Assembly (NCBI GenBank): GCA_001701065.1
Contig: DAAL01000100.1
Span: forward strand, 1-13,837
Direction of reading: 5' to 3'
DNA from: Bacteroidales bacterium GP4
GTDB lineage: Bacteria; Bacteroidota; Bacteroidia; Bacteroidales; Muribaculaceae
DNA: 13,837 nucleotides
Within the stretch, counting starts at the first letter, position 1; each line of letters opens with the position of its first letter. A program made the translations under genes and the position numbers. Shown here one piece after another: positions 1 to 7,203 of the stretch. The notes beneath the pieces were generated by a model that saw only the letters and a list, made by a program, of their open reading frames with translations, was not told where the DNA came from and made no database searches.

Positions 1-56
1 TCATAGTAATCATCGGCAAGGTCAAGCACGACGCTCACGACGATAACCGAAGAGTC
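1..56. other. Window edge: possible end of an upstream gene or N-terminal extension of the first lipoprotein
   Basis: Two readings are possible. One + frame runs open from base 2 to a TAA at 44-46 and could be the arginine-rich tail of an upstream gene ending 10 nt before the lipoprotein start. The other + frame (from base 3) is open and in frame with the lipoprotein ATG at 57. The second would bury its signal peptide, so it is less likely to be translated as one protein. The third + frame has stops at 4-9. Sequence upstream of the window would settle it. Confidence 0.2.
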
Positions 57-446
57 ATGAAAGGAATAGTCTTAATCATTTTGGGTATAGGGATGATATT
101 GACCGGTTGCAGCAAACTATCATCCAAGGCACAAAAGATAGTAGGTGAATATTACAATGTGGAGCTGTCCGACACCTTGCCCATGTACGAGCTTAAAAAG
201 GACGGCACCTGTGTAGTGCGCAATCAGCTTCCGGAAGTGCTGACAATGGAGGTCCAAGGCACATGGGATGTAAGAAACGACTCCCTTATCATCAACAACG
301 ACCTCTCCACAGTCCGTTGTGTCGGCGATACTTCGCTCATAGGCAGTGTCGCGCCCGCAATGAGCCGCAAGTTGGTTGACTTCGACGACCGTTCCATCAC
401 CTTAGGCAAAGAAGGCGTGGCTTACCGCTACGAAAAGAAACTATAA
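57..446 (+). CDS. Small lipoprotein, lipocalin-like fold suspected
   Basis: This is a 129-residue predicted lipoprotein of unknown function. Residues 1-17 form a hydrophobic signal peptide ending in a lipobox L-T-G-C, with Cys18 as the lipidated residue. The residues just after the Cys (S-K-L-S-S-K) contain no acidic cluster, so the Bacteroidetes surface-export signal is not evident and a periplasm-facing location is more likely. The mature part is rich in predicted beta strands. It contains a G-T-W-D-V-x-N-D-S-L-I-I stretch near residues 68-80, the kind of repeat seen in small lipocalin-like Bacteroidetes proteins that measure a beta-barrel 'GTW' strand. The fold call is by resemblance only. 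The ATG at 57 is chosen because it places the signal peptide at the N-terminus. A second lipoprotein gene starts 11 nt after the stop, suggesting co-transcription. Confidence 0.75.
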   Translation: MKGIVLIILGIGMILTGCSKLSSKAQKIVGEYYNVELSDTLPMYELKKDGTCVVRNQLPEVLTMEVQGTWDVRNDSLIINNDLSTVRCVGDTSLIGSVAPAMSRKLVDFDDRSITLGKEGVAYRYEKKL

Positions 447-457
447 TCTCCTTATTT

Positions 458-940
458 ATGAAAAGAGTATCTAAATATCTGTTGTCAGTATCCATTGGAA
501 TAGCGATACTCACATCAAGCTGCATTTCGGCTTCCACTGAGGATGTGGAGAATGCCGAGACTGCCCTTGAACAAAATAAACCGGAAAAAGCATCGGAAAT
601 ATGCACCGACATTCTCGAAGAACAGGTAAGCGCGCCCGAAAAGGACGTTGACCTGCTGTGCCGGTTGTCAATCCTGTACATGAAAATTGCCGACGAGGTT
701 GAAGCTTCCGAAAATATTGGCTATGCCGTTCAGTGTTTCCACCTTGCCTATAACACCGATTCAACCACCGTAAATAAGTTTTTCAACTCCATTCCGGTAG
801 AGGACATGGCTCATAGCGCGATGCTGAAACAGATTGTGAGATCCACCAACCAGTATTCACCGGACTCGGTGGTTAATATCGAAGAAACTTTTATTGACGA
901 ACCTGACAGCACCTCATTCTCCTATGACTCTATCCAATAA
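458..940 (+). CDS. Small lipoprotein, helical, TPR-like
   Basis: This is a 160-residue predicted lipoprotein that I cannot assign to a named family. The N-terminus has a basic start (M-K-R), a hydrophobic core at about residues 8-18, and a relaxed lipobox L-T-S-S-C with Cys22. The mature region looks all-helical. An early segment (about residues 31-52, E-N-A-E-T-A-L-E-Q-N-K then A-S-E-I-C-T-D-I-L) resembles one tetratricopeptide-type helix pair, and a second pair may lie at residues 65-97. That suggests protein-protein interaction at the inner face of the outer membrane, but this is inference. The C-terminal 30 residues are acidic and Ser/Thr-rich, probably disordered. Its 3' end overlaps the likely start of the following SUI1-like gene, so the two are probably translationally coupled. 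The first lipoprotein ends 11 nt upstream. Confidence 0.75.
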   Translation: MKRVSKYLLSVSIGIAILTSSCISASTEDVENAETALEQNKPEKASEICTDILEEQVSAPEKDVDLLCRLSILYMKIADEVEASENIGYAVQCFHLAYNTDSTTVNKFFNSIPVEDMAHSAMLKQIVRSTNQYSPDSVVNIEETFIDEPDSTSFSYDSIQ

Positions 941-1283
941 CATGGAGGACGCGCTGAAAGCGTTTTTGGCTTCCAACCCTGATTTGCCACAATCCAACCC
1001 TAACGAAAAAATTCCTGCGCCTGAAGAGGAGGAGAACAAGCGTAAGAAATCCATGCGCCTTGATGTGGTGCTGGAGAAAAAACACCGTGCAGGAAAACAA
1101 GCCACAATAATAACCGGATTTGAAGGCTCCGATGAAGAGTTGCAGCAACTCGCCTCAATGCTGAAAAAACGGCTTGCCACAGGAGGCTCGGCACGCGGAG
1201 GTGAAATACTCATACAGGGCGACCGCCGCAAGGAGGTTGTGGACGCACTAAAAAGCGCCGGATACAAAGCACGCATAATCTGA
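924..1283 (+). CDS. SUI1/eIF1-like translation factor (YciH family)
   Basis: This 119-residue cytoplasmic protein belongs to the SUI1/eIF1 fold, the family of bacterial YciH, which binds the small ribosomal subunit and affects start-site selection. The conserved domain is residues 56-119. It has the basic strand K-Q-A-T-I-I-T-G-F, the glycine loop G-G-S-A (87-90), then G-G-E-I-L-I-Q-G-D (92-100) and a closing helix V-V-D-A-L-K-x-A-G-Y. The first 45 residues are a variable acidic linker. I choose ATG 924 because M-x-x-x-N-N-x-E-D-x-L then S-N-P-D-L matches my recollection of Bacteroides homologues, which begin with a similar helix. This start overlaps the preceding stop by 17 nt. ATG 942 is the main alternative (2 nt after that stop); a TTG at 894 is less likely. 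The helicase-nuclease gene begins 10 nt downstream. Confidence 0.9.
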   Translation: MTLSNNMEDALKAFLASNPDLPQSNPNEKIPAPEEEENKRKKSMRLDVVLEKKHRAGKQATIITGFEGSDEELQQLASMLKKRLATGGSARGGEILIQGDRRKEVVDALKSAGYKARII

Positions 1284-1293
1284 CTGTTGTAAC

Positions 1294-4200
1294 ATGCTCA
1301 TCATTCACAAAGCTTCCGCAGGCTCAGGAAAGACTTATACCCTCACCTACCAGTATATACGGCTTCTGCTCGGCGAAAAAAATCAGAATGGCGAATACCG
1401 GCTGTCGTCTCGCAACAACAGACACCGCGCCATATTGGCGATTACGTTCACCAACAAAGCCACCGAGGAGATGAAGCGCAGAATTGTGAAGCAATTATCT
1501 TTGCTTGCCGGTGCGCCTTCATCCAAGGGGGAAAAGAGCGATTACGAAAGCATCCTGCAAAAGGATTTTAACTGCTCTCCCGATGAACTGAGGTCACACG
1601 CCGCCAAAGCTCTGAGAAATTTGCTGTGTGACTTCACCAACTTCAATGTAGCTACAATCGACTCCTTTTTCCAGACCGTGTTACGCACTTTCGCGCGTGA
1701 AGCGAGCCTAACCGGCAATTACGACGTGGAACTTGACGACATGAACGCCATAATGGTAGGCATAAATGAGATGTTGTCATCGATTAACCGCATCACCAAT
1801 GAAGAACTTGAACGCGACCCCCACTATCTTCACATAATCGACTGGCTGAAGAAATACATGTCGTTCCGCATTCACGACGGCAAGACATTCAACATCTTCA
1901 ACCGCAAGTCACAGGTAGTAAAGGACATCAAGGACTTCACGCTGAAAGCGCTCAGCGAAACTTATAAATTGAACGCCAAGGCAATCGATGCTTATCTGGA
2001 CAACCCGGAACTGATAATAAAATTCAACCGCCAGCTGCACGAAGCGGAAGAGGGACTGAAAAACGATTTCTTTGAATTTGCCAAGTCCACCATTCCGGCA
2101 ATCATAGAAAATGCAGGCAATGGAACGGTAAAATACATCAATGATAAGCTTGACGCTTGGAGTAACGGGCTTTTCCCCCCTATTGACAGCACTAAAGGCT
2201 ACTGGACCAAACGCTACAAGAAAGGCAAAGAGCCTGATGACTCTACCGATGCCCTGCTTACCTCGCTGATAGAATTGGCGTTTGCCACGCAGGACAATAT
2301 ACTGCTGTACCCCATCATAAAAAACAGCATATACAACCTCGGGCTATTAGGCGAAATCAAAAGAAAGTCGCTTGAAAGCCGTAATGACAACAACGCCATT
2401 CTGCTTTCCGACACCAACGACATTCTGTGCCGCATCATCAATCAGGAAGAAGCTCCGTTCATATACGAGCGCATGGGAGTGCGGCTCAGGCATTTCCTTA
2501 TCGATGAATTTCAGGACACATCACGGCTGCAATGGCTGAATCTTAGCTCACTTGTCAGGGAAAGTCTTGCCACTGACAACGACAATCTCATCATCGGCGA
2601 CGAAAAGCAGTCAATTTACCGCTTCCGTAACTCCGATCCTGACCTTATTGTGAAAGATGTGCCTGACGAGTTTAAGCTACAAAGCGAAATACACGGCAAT
2701 ACTCCGGAGGAAAACAGCAACTGGCGTAGCGCGCCTGAAATTGTAAGGTTCAACAACACCATCTTCACTTACCTTGCCGGGCAGTTGGATGTCGAGGATA
2801 TCTACAGCAATGTAATACAGAAAGTGAAGAAAACCGATTACGAAGGGTATGTGAAAGCATTTCCTTACAACGAAAAGTCAGAGGCTTTTGAGTCAATGCT
2901 TGACGAAATAAAACGCCAACTCGACTCCGGTTACAGGCAACAGGACATAGCCATCCTTGTCAACAAGAACTCCGAAGCTGAGGAGATAATACAGTTCCTT
3001 CTTAACGCGCGCCAATGCGACAACGCACTGCGCGACATAAGAATCATGTCGGAAGAAGCACTCCGCATCAGCGGTTCTCCTGCGGTCAAACTCATAGTGA
3101 GCGTGATGAGGTATCTTGACAACCACAACACGTCATCGCCTGACCATGCCGAGAACGACTATCAGAGAATGCTGCGCATCAACACCCGCTTCCAGTATTA
3201 CTTAGCCACCGAACAGGATCACCGTATTGCCATAAGCAAAGCGCTGAACAGCGAGGATGCTCCGGAAAAGATGGCTCACGAAGCCGAAGAGATGTCATGC
3301 GTAAGCCTTCCTTCGCTTGTCGAGAGAATTGTGGTGCGTTATCTTAACAGTGACATTCTCCATTCTGAGAATATATTTATAAGCGCATTCCAGGACCTGG
3401 TGTTTGACTTCACGTCGCAATGCCTGACAGCCGACCTGCATTCTTTCTTAAAATGGTGGGATGAGCGCGGATGCGACAAGAGCCTTGACACTCCGAGCGA
3501 TGTGCAGGCTATAAGGGTCATGACCATCCACAAGTCCAAAGGTCTTGAATTCCCGTGCGTGCACATTCCGTTGGTCGACTGGGAATATGTGAAATCAGGA
3601 ACTCATGCTAGCCTGGTATGGTTCCGCACCACCGACACTGCGACTGGTGCGCCCATCTCATCGCTTAACAACCGCTATTTTTCTCCCGAGGCAATTCCTC
3701 CCTTCATTCCGCTAAAGTCACAGAAGAAACTCATCGAGACTGACCTTCGGGAACAATACATCCTCAACACCCGCAAGGAGATTGTGGATATAATCAACAA
3801 GACCTATGTGGGATTCACTCGTGCGATAAAAGAATTGATAATAGGATATAAGTTCACGGAATCGCTTAATGAGATATCACGTGTCAACCAAAGCTTGGAA
3901 GAGGCATTCTCTTCGGTAAGCCCTGAATATTGCGAAAGCGTTCTTCCCGGCTCCAATCTGATAGTGCCGTTATCGGACAAAGTGGACGGAGAAGAAGTAT
4001 TCCGCCTGGGGACTCCTACTGTCAACAAAAAATCAGAAAGAACTGTGACGGACATTCCTGTCCCTGACTATTACGCTTACGACAACGAGAACCTATGGGC
4101 ATTAAGCCGCATCGAGGACATAGAGGAGATGGAACGTCCGCGTTTGCGGGGCATAATACTTCACTCGGTGATGACTGACATCCGCCACCGTGACGACGTG

Positions 4201-4578
4201 GAAAAAGCAGTGCGCCGAAGAGCCATGAAAGGATTTATCGAAGCCGGCGAAGTGGATGACGTAATAGCCCAGCTTAAGGAAGCATTGGATGACGAGCGTG
4301 TCGACCGCTGGTTCGAAGGCTACACTCGCCTTCTCAACGAGCGTCCCCTCATCGCGGTGTCGAAAGAAAACGAAGTGTGCCATTACCGTCCTGACCGTGT
4401 GGTGTGGACTGCCGACGGAGGCATCGATGTCGTGGACTTCAAGTTTGGCGAAGAAGAACCTAAATCCTATTATCACCAGGTGCAACGCTATGTAAGCTTC
4501 GTCAAGCGCATGTTCCCCGACAAAGTTGTCCGCGGGTATCTTTGGTACCCTTTGCGCCGGCACATTTCCATGGTTTGA
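1294..4578 (+). CDS. addA: AddA-like UvrD/RecB helicase-nuclease
   Basis: This 1094-residue protein is a superfamily 1 helicase fused to a C-terminal RecB-type nuclease, the AddA architecture used to resect double-strand breaks for RecA recombination. Helicase motifs occur in order: Walker A A-S-A-G-S-G-K-T (7-14), motif Ia T-F-T-N-K-A (51-56), Walker B D-E-F-Q-D-T (404-409), motif III G-D-E-K-Q-S-I-Y-R-F-R (435-445), motif V M-T-I-H-K-S-K-G-L-E-F (743-753) and motif VI G-F-T-R-A (840-844). The nuclease has His957, Asp1034 in R-P-D-R, D-F-K with Asp1048 and Lys1050, and Q-x-x-x-Y (1062-1066), so its catalytic set looks intact. The protein is full length and has no frameshift. The ATG at 1294 places Walker A at the very N-terminus, as is normal. 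The symbol is by architecture; no AddB gene is adjacent, and a RecB-like orphan role remains possible. Confidence 0.9.
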   Translation: MLIIHKASAGSGKTYTLTYQYIRLLLGEKNQNGEYRLSSRNNRHRAILAITFTNKATEEMKRRIVKQLSLLAGAPSSKGEKSDYESILQKDFNCSPDELRSHAAKALRNLLCDFTNFNVATIDSFFQTVLRTFAREASLTGNYDVELDDMNAIMVGINEMLSSINRITNEELERDPHYLHIIDWLKKYMSFRIHDGKTFNIFNRKSQVVKDIKDFTLKALSETYKLNAKAIDAYLDNPELIIKFNRQLHEAEEGLKNDFFEFAKSTIPAIIENAGNGTVKYINDKLDAWSNGLFPPIDSTKGYWTKRYKKGKEPDDSTDALLTSLIELAFATQDNILLYPIIKNSIYNLGLLGEIKRKSLESRNDNNAILLSDTNDILCRIINQEEAPFIYERMGVRLRHFLIDEFQDTSRLQWLNLSSLVRESLATDNDNLIIGDEKQSIYRFRNSDPDLIVKDVPDEFKLQSEIHGNTPEENSNWRSAPEIVRFNNTIFTYLAGQLDVEDIYSNVIQKVKKTDYEGYVKAFPYNEKSEAFESMLDEIKRQLDSGYRQQDIAILVNKNSEAEEIIQFLLNARQCDNALRDIRIMSEEALRISGSPAVKLIVSVMRYLDNHNTSSPDHAENDYQRMLRINTRFQYYLATEQDHRIAISKALNSEDAPEKMAHEAEEMSCVSLPSLVERIVVRYLNSDILHSENIFISAFQDLVFDFTSQCLTADLHSFLKWWDERGCDKSLDTPSDVQAIRVMTIHKSKGLEFPCVHIPLVDWEYVKSGTHASLVWFRTTDTATGAPISSLNNRYFSPEAIPPFIPLKSQKKLIETDLREQYILNTRKEIVDIINKTYVGFTRAIKELIIGYKFTESLNEISRVNQSLEEAFSSVSPEYCESVLPGSNLIVPLSDKVDGEEVFRLGTPTVNKKSERTVTDIPVPDYYAYDNENLWALSRIEDIEEMERPRLRGIILHSVMTDIRHRDDVEKAVRRRAMKGFIEAGEVDDVIAQLKEALDDERVDRWFEGYTRLLNERPLIAVSKENEVCHYRPDRVVWTADGGIDVVDFKFGEEEPKSYYHQVQRYVSFVKRMFPDKVVRGYLWYPLRRHISMV

Positions 4579-4609
4579 TTAAATAACCGTAACTGTTTAC
4601 ACTGGTTCG

Positions 4610-4627
4610 ACGACATGCGTTTGTCGT
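4610..4627. repeat. Perfect 6-bp inverted repeat overlapping the -33 box
   Basis: ACGACA (4610-4615) and TGTCGT (4622-4627) are exact reverse complements around a 6-nt centre. The right arm covers the TTTG -33 element of the GH51 promoter. It may be a regulator-binding palindrome or a weak hairpin ending the helicase transcript. There is no U-tract directly after it (T-C-C-C-G follows, then a short T run at 4636-4640), so a strong intrinsic terminator is unlikely. Confidence 0.35.
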
Positions 4628-4651
4628 TCCCGAAATTTTTCATTAAATTTG
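4620..4651 (+). promoter_or_regulatory. Bacteroidetes primary-sigma promoter for the GH51 gene
   Basis: TTTG at 4620-4623 and TAAATTTG at 4644-4651 are separated by 20 nt. This fits the known Bacteroides consensus of TTTG at -33, a 19-21 nt spacer and TAnnTTTG at -7. Transcription would start near 4656-4660, giving a leader of roughly 25-30 nt before the ATG at 4686. No other equally good match lies in the short gaps further downstream, so this promoter could drive the GH51, dipeptidase, queF and queC genes together. Confidence 0.75.
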
Positions 4652-4685
4652 TATTGTATTAACCAATTAAACCGATAACCTTATC

Positions 4686-7181
4686 ATGAACATCGTGCAA
4701 TCTAAAAAAATTCTTGCCGCCATTGTTGCGACAACAATCGGAGCCTTTTCTATCAATGCTCAAGAACAATGCTCTCTGCAGAAAGATTCTGTTGAGATTT
4801 TCGTTTATTCACAACCTGACGGAACCGGCGGCATGAAAATTGCCACCAAGTGCTCCCATTCCGGCGAATGGAAACCGTTTGCTGACAACCGCACCGTATT
4901 AAGCAGCGACTTCGGCGCATGGGGCTCAGCCAAAAGAATGTTTTTCCCCGTGATTGCCTACGATGACAACAATCAGATGTGGGGCGTGACTTTCAACCCC
5001 GACAAGGCTAAGACCGTACTCGCCTATACCACTTCTCCCAACCTCACCAACTGGATGCCGCAGGAATACTCTTCCGCAGCAAACGCCCGCACTCTCCCCT
5101 CTTCATTCCGCATGGGAACTCCCGCCACTGAAACTGTAGGAGAGAAAACTTACTCCGGCTCAATACTGAAAGTGCCGGCTGCTCCGCTTAAAAGCTACCT
5201 CACAGCCATGAACGCAGGCAACCGCCGTGGCGCGCAGTACGCTCAGACCACTGCCGGCGACAAGGACCGCTTCAAGGACCTTAAGCCGCTTAACATGACT
5301 GTACGCCTGCAGCCCCACCATTCCAAGCCGATAAGCGACAAGCTCATGGGAATATTCTTCGAGGACATCAACTATGCTGCCGACGGAGGTCTATACGGCG
5401 AACTTGTGCAGAACCGAGACTTTGAATACAGCGCAGCCGACCACTCCCGCCAAAACTGGGATTCAATGTACGCTTGGTCTTTCAAAGGCAACGGAAACTA
5501 TAAATCGGAGATTGCCACCGAAAATCCCATTCACACCAACAACGCTCATTACTTGGCTCTTGACATAACCAAGCCGGGTGTGGCTTTATACAACACCGGT
5601 TATGACGGAATTCCGGTAAAGAAAGGCGAAAACTATAACTTCTCTATCAAAGCCAATGCTCCATCAGCCAACAGCCTTGAAGTTAGCCTTGTGTCTCCCG
5701 CAGGAAAGACTATCGCATCCAAGAGCGTAAACATTCCCGCAGGAAGCGACTGGAAAAGCATCGAAGCTGTCCTCACAGCAAAAGAATCATGTGACAGCAC
5801 TACTCTCCGCATTCTTCCCAAGAAAAAAGGGACAATCAACCTCGACATGATTTCATTGTTCCCCGAAAATACATTTAAAGGACGCAAAAACGGTCTTCGC
5901 GCCGATCTTGCACAGACTCTTGCCGACCTTAAGCCTCAATTTGTACGTTTCCCCGGCGGTTGTGTAGCCCACGGTAACGGTGTCGACAACATCTACGACT
6001 GGAAAGGCTCTATCGGCGACCTTGAAGCACGAAAAGGAATGGGTAACCTTTGGGGCTACCACCAGACCCGCGGACTCGGCTATTATGAATACTTCCTCTT
6101 CTGCGAGGACATCGATGCAGAACCGCTTCCCGTGCTTGCTGCCGGAGTGCCTTGCCAGAATTCAGCATGGAAAGCCCATCATTCCTGCGATTTACTTACT
6201 GCCGAAGGTCAACAAGGAGGCATACCCATGAGCGAAATGGACGCTTATGTGCAGGATATCCTTGACCTCATCGAGTACGCCAACGGCGATGTAAACACCA
6301 AATGGGGCGCTGAACGTGCCAAAGCCGGTCATCCCGAACCGTTCAATCTTAAATATATAGGTATAGGCAACGAGGACCTTATCACTGACGCTTTCAAGAC
6401 ACGATTCCTCATGATATACAACGCCATTAAGAAAGCTTATCCCGAAATGATAGTGGTAGGCACCGTAGGTCCGTTCTACGAAGGTCCCGACTATGAGGAA
6501 GGATGGCGTTTTGCTGTTGAAAACAACATTCCCATTGTCGACGAGCACTATTATGTAAGCCCCGGATGGCTCATCCACAATCAGGACTATTACGACAAGT
6601 ACCGCCGTGGCGGAACTAAGGTATATCTTGGTGAATACGCATCCCACATGAACGGTCGTCCCTCCAATCTTGAAGTTGCGCTTACTGACGCGCTTTACCT
6701 CACAGCCGTGGAACGCAACGGCGATGTTGTGGAAATGTCGTCTTACGCTCCCCTTTTGGCTAAAAAGAACCACACCCAGTGGGTTCCTGACCTTATATAT
6801 TTCGACAACACCAACATCAACCTCACTCCCGACTACTACGTACAGCGCATGTATGGACAGAATAGCGGCACAACTTATGTACCGGCTATAACCAATCTTG
6901 ACACTGACAGCGAGGAAGTGAAGGTGAGAGTGGGAACATCCACCGTGGTTGATCCCGAGACCGGTGACATTATCGTTAAGCTTGTGAATATGCTTCCGGT
7001 GGAAGTCAACACTAATCTCCAAAGCACCGAAAGCCTTAAGAGCGGCAAAGTGAACTTCACTTTGCTCACAGGAACTCCGGAAGGAACACAGGTTGCGCCC
7101 ATCGAAGGTGTCATTGACTTTACCGGTGACTACGTGATGCCTCCTTACTCCTTCACCGTGCTGAGATTCCCCAACAAATAA
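4686..7181 (+). CDS. Secreted GH51 alpha-L-arabinofuranosidase
   Basis: This 831-residue enzyme should remove terminal alpha-L-arabinofuranosyl units from arabinan or arabinoxylan, acting in the periplasm or at the cell surface. A signal peptide spans residues 1-25, with likely cleavage after S-I-N-A before Gln26. Residues about 26-200 form an extra N-terminal region not found in minimal GH51 enzymes. The GH51 fold starts near 216 (L-M-G-I-F-F-E-D-I-N-Y) and is interrupted by a beta-rich CBM4/9-like insert at about 262-395. The barrel resumes with F-V-R-F-P-G-G-C (419-426). The acid/base is Glu563 in G-I-G-N-E-D, and the nucleophile is Glu650 in Y-L-G-E-Y. A C-terminal beta domain follows. 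GH51 retaining hydrolases use exactly this glutamate pair. No SusC/SusD genes are visible, so it is not in an obvious polysaccharide utilisation locus. The ATG at 4686 is 35 nt after the promoter -7 box. Confidence 0.93.
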   Translation: MNIVQSKKILAAIVATTIGAFSINAQEQCSLQKDSVEIFVYSQPDGTGGMKIATKCSHSGEWKPFADNRTVLSSDFGAWGSAKRMFFPVIAYDDNNQMWGVTFNPDKAKTVLAYTTSPNLTNWMPQEYSSAANARTLPSSFRMGTPATETVGEKTYSGSILKVPAAPLKSYLTAMNAGNRRGAQYAQTTAGDKDRFKDLKPLNMTVRLQPHHSKPISDKLMGIFFEDINYAADGGLYGELVQNRDFEYSAADHSRQNWDSMYAWSFKGNGNYKSEIATENPIHTNNAHYLALDITKPGVALYNTGYDGIPVKKGENYNFSIKANAPSANSLEVSLVSPAGKTIASKSVNIPAGSDWKSIEAVLTAKESCDSTTLRILPKKKGTINLDMISLFPENTFKGRKNGLRADLAQTLADLKPQFVRFPGGCVAHGNGVDNIYDWKGSIGDLEARKGMGNLWGYHQTRGLGYYEYFLFCEDIDAEPLPVLAAGVPCQNSAWKAHHSCDLLTAEGQQGGIPMSEMDAYVQDILDLIEYANGDVNTKWGAERAKAGHPEPFNLKYIGIGNEDLITDAFKTRFLMIYNAIKKAYPEMIVVGTVGPFYEGPDYEEGWRFAVENNIPIVDEHYYVSPGWLIHNQDYYDKYRRGGTKVYLGEYASHMNGRPSNLEVALTDALYLTAVERNGDVVEMSSYAPLLAKKNHTQWVPDLIYFDNTNINLTPDYYVQRMYGQNSGTTYVPAITNLDTDSEEVKVRVGTSTVVDPETGDIIVKLVNMLPVEVNTNLQSTESLKSGKVNFTLLTGTPEGTQVAPIEGVIDFTGDYVMPPYSFTVLRFPNK

Positions 7182-7203
7182 TTTTATACGTAACTAATCC
7201 TAT

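Noticed and set aside
4102..4563. 153-codon open frame on the - strand under the nuclease domain
   Set aside because: The + strand carries intact RecB-type nuclease residues here, and the antisense product has no recognisable features.
4589..4600. Dyad GTAACTGTTTAC resembling a LacI-family operator
   Set aside because: Only the outer four pairs match and the central CG is missing. Such a short dyad is expected by chance, so I do not list it as a feature.
4579..4685. Intrinsic terminator after the helicase-nuclease gene
   Set aside because: The only hairpin has a 6-bp stem and no adjoining T-run, and it overlaps the next promoter.
6192..7022. 276-codon open frame on the - strand inside the GH51 gene
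   Set aside because: It lies wholly opposite the catalytic domain, which carries both active-site glutamates. Its translation is low-complexity in character (many V, H, I, Y) and shows no family motifs. It is the mirror of a GC-biased third codon position.
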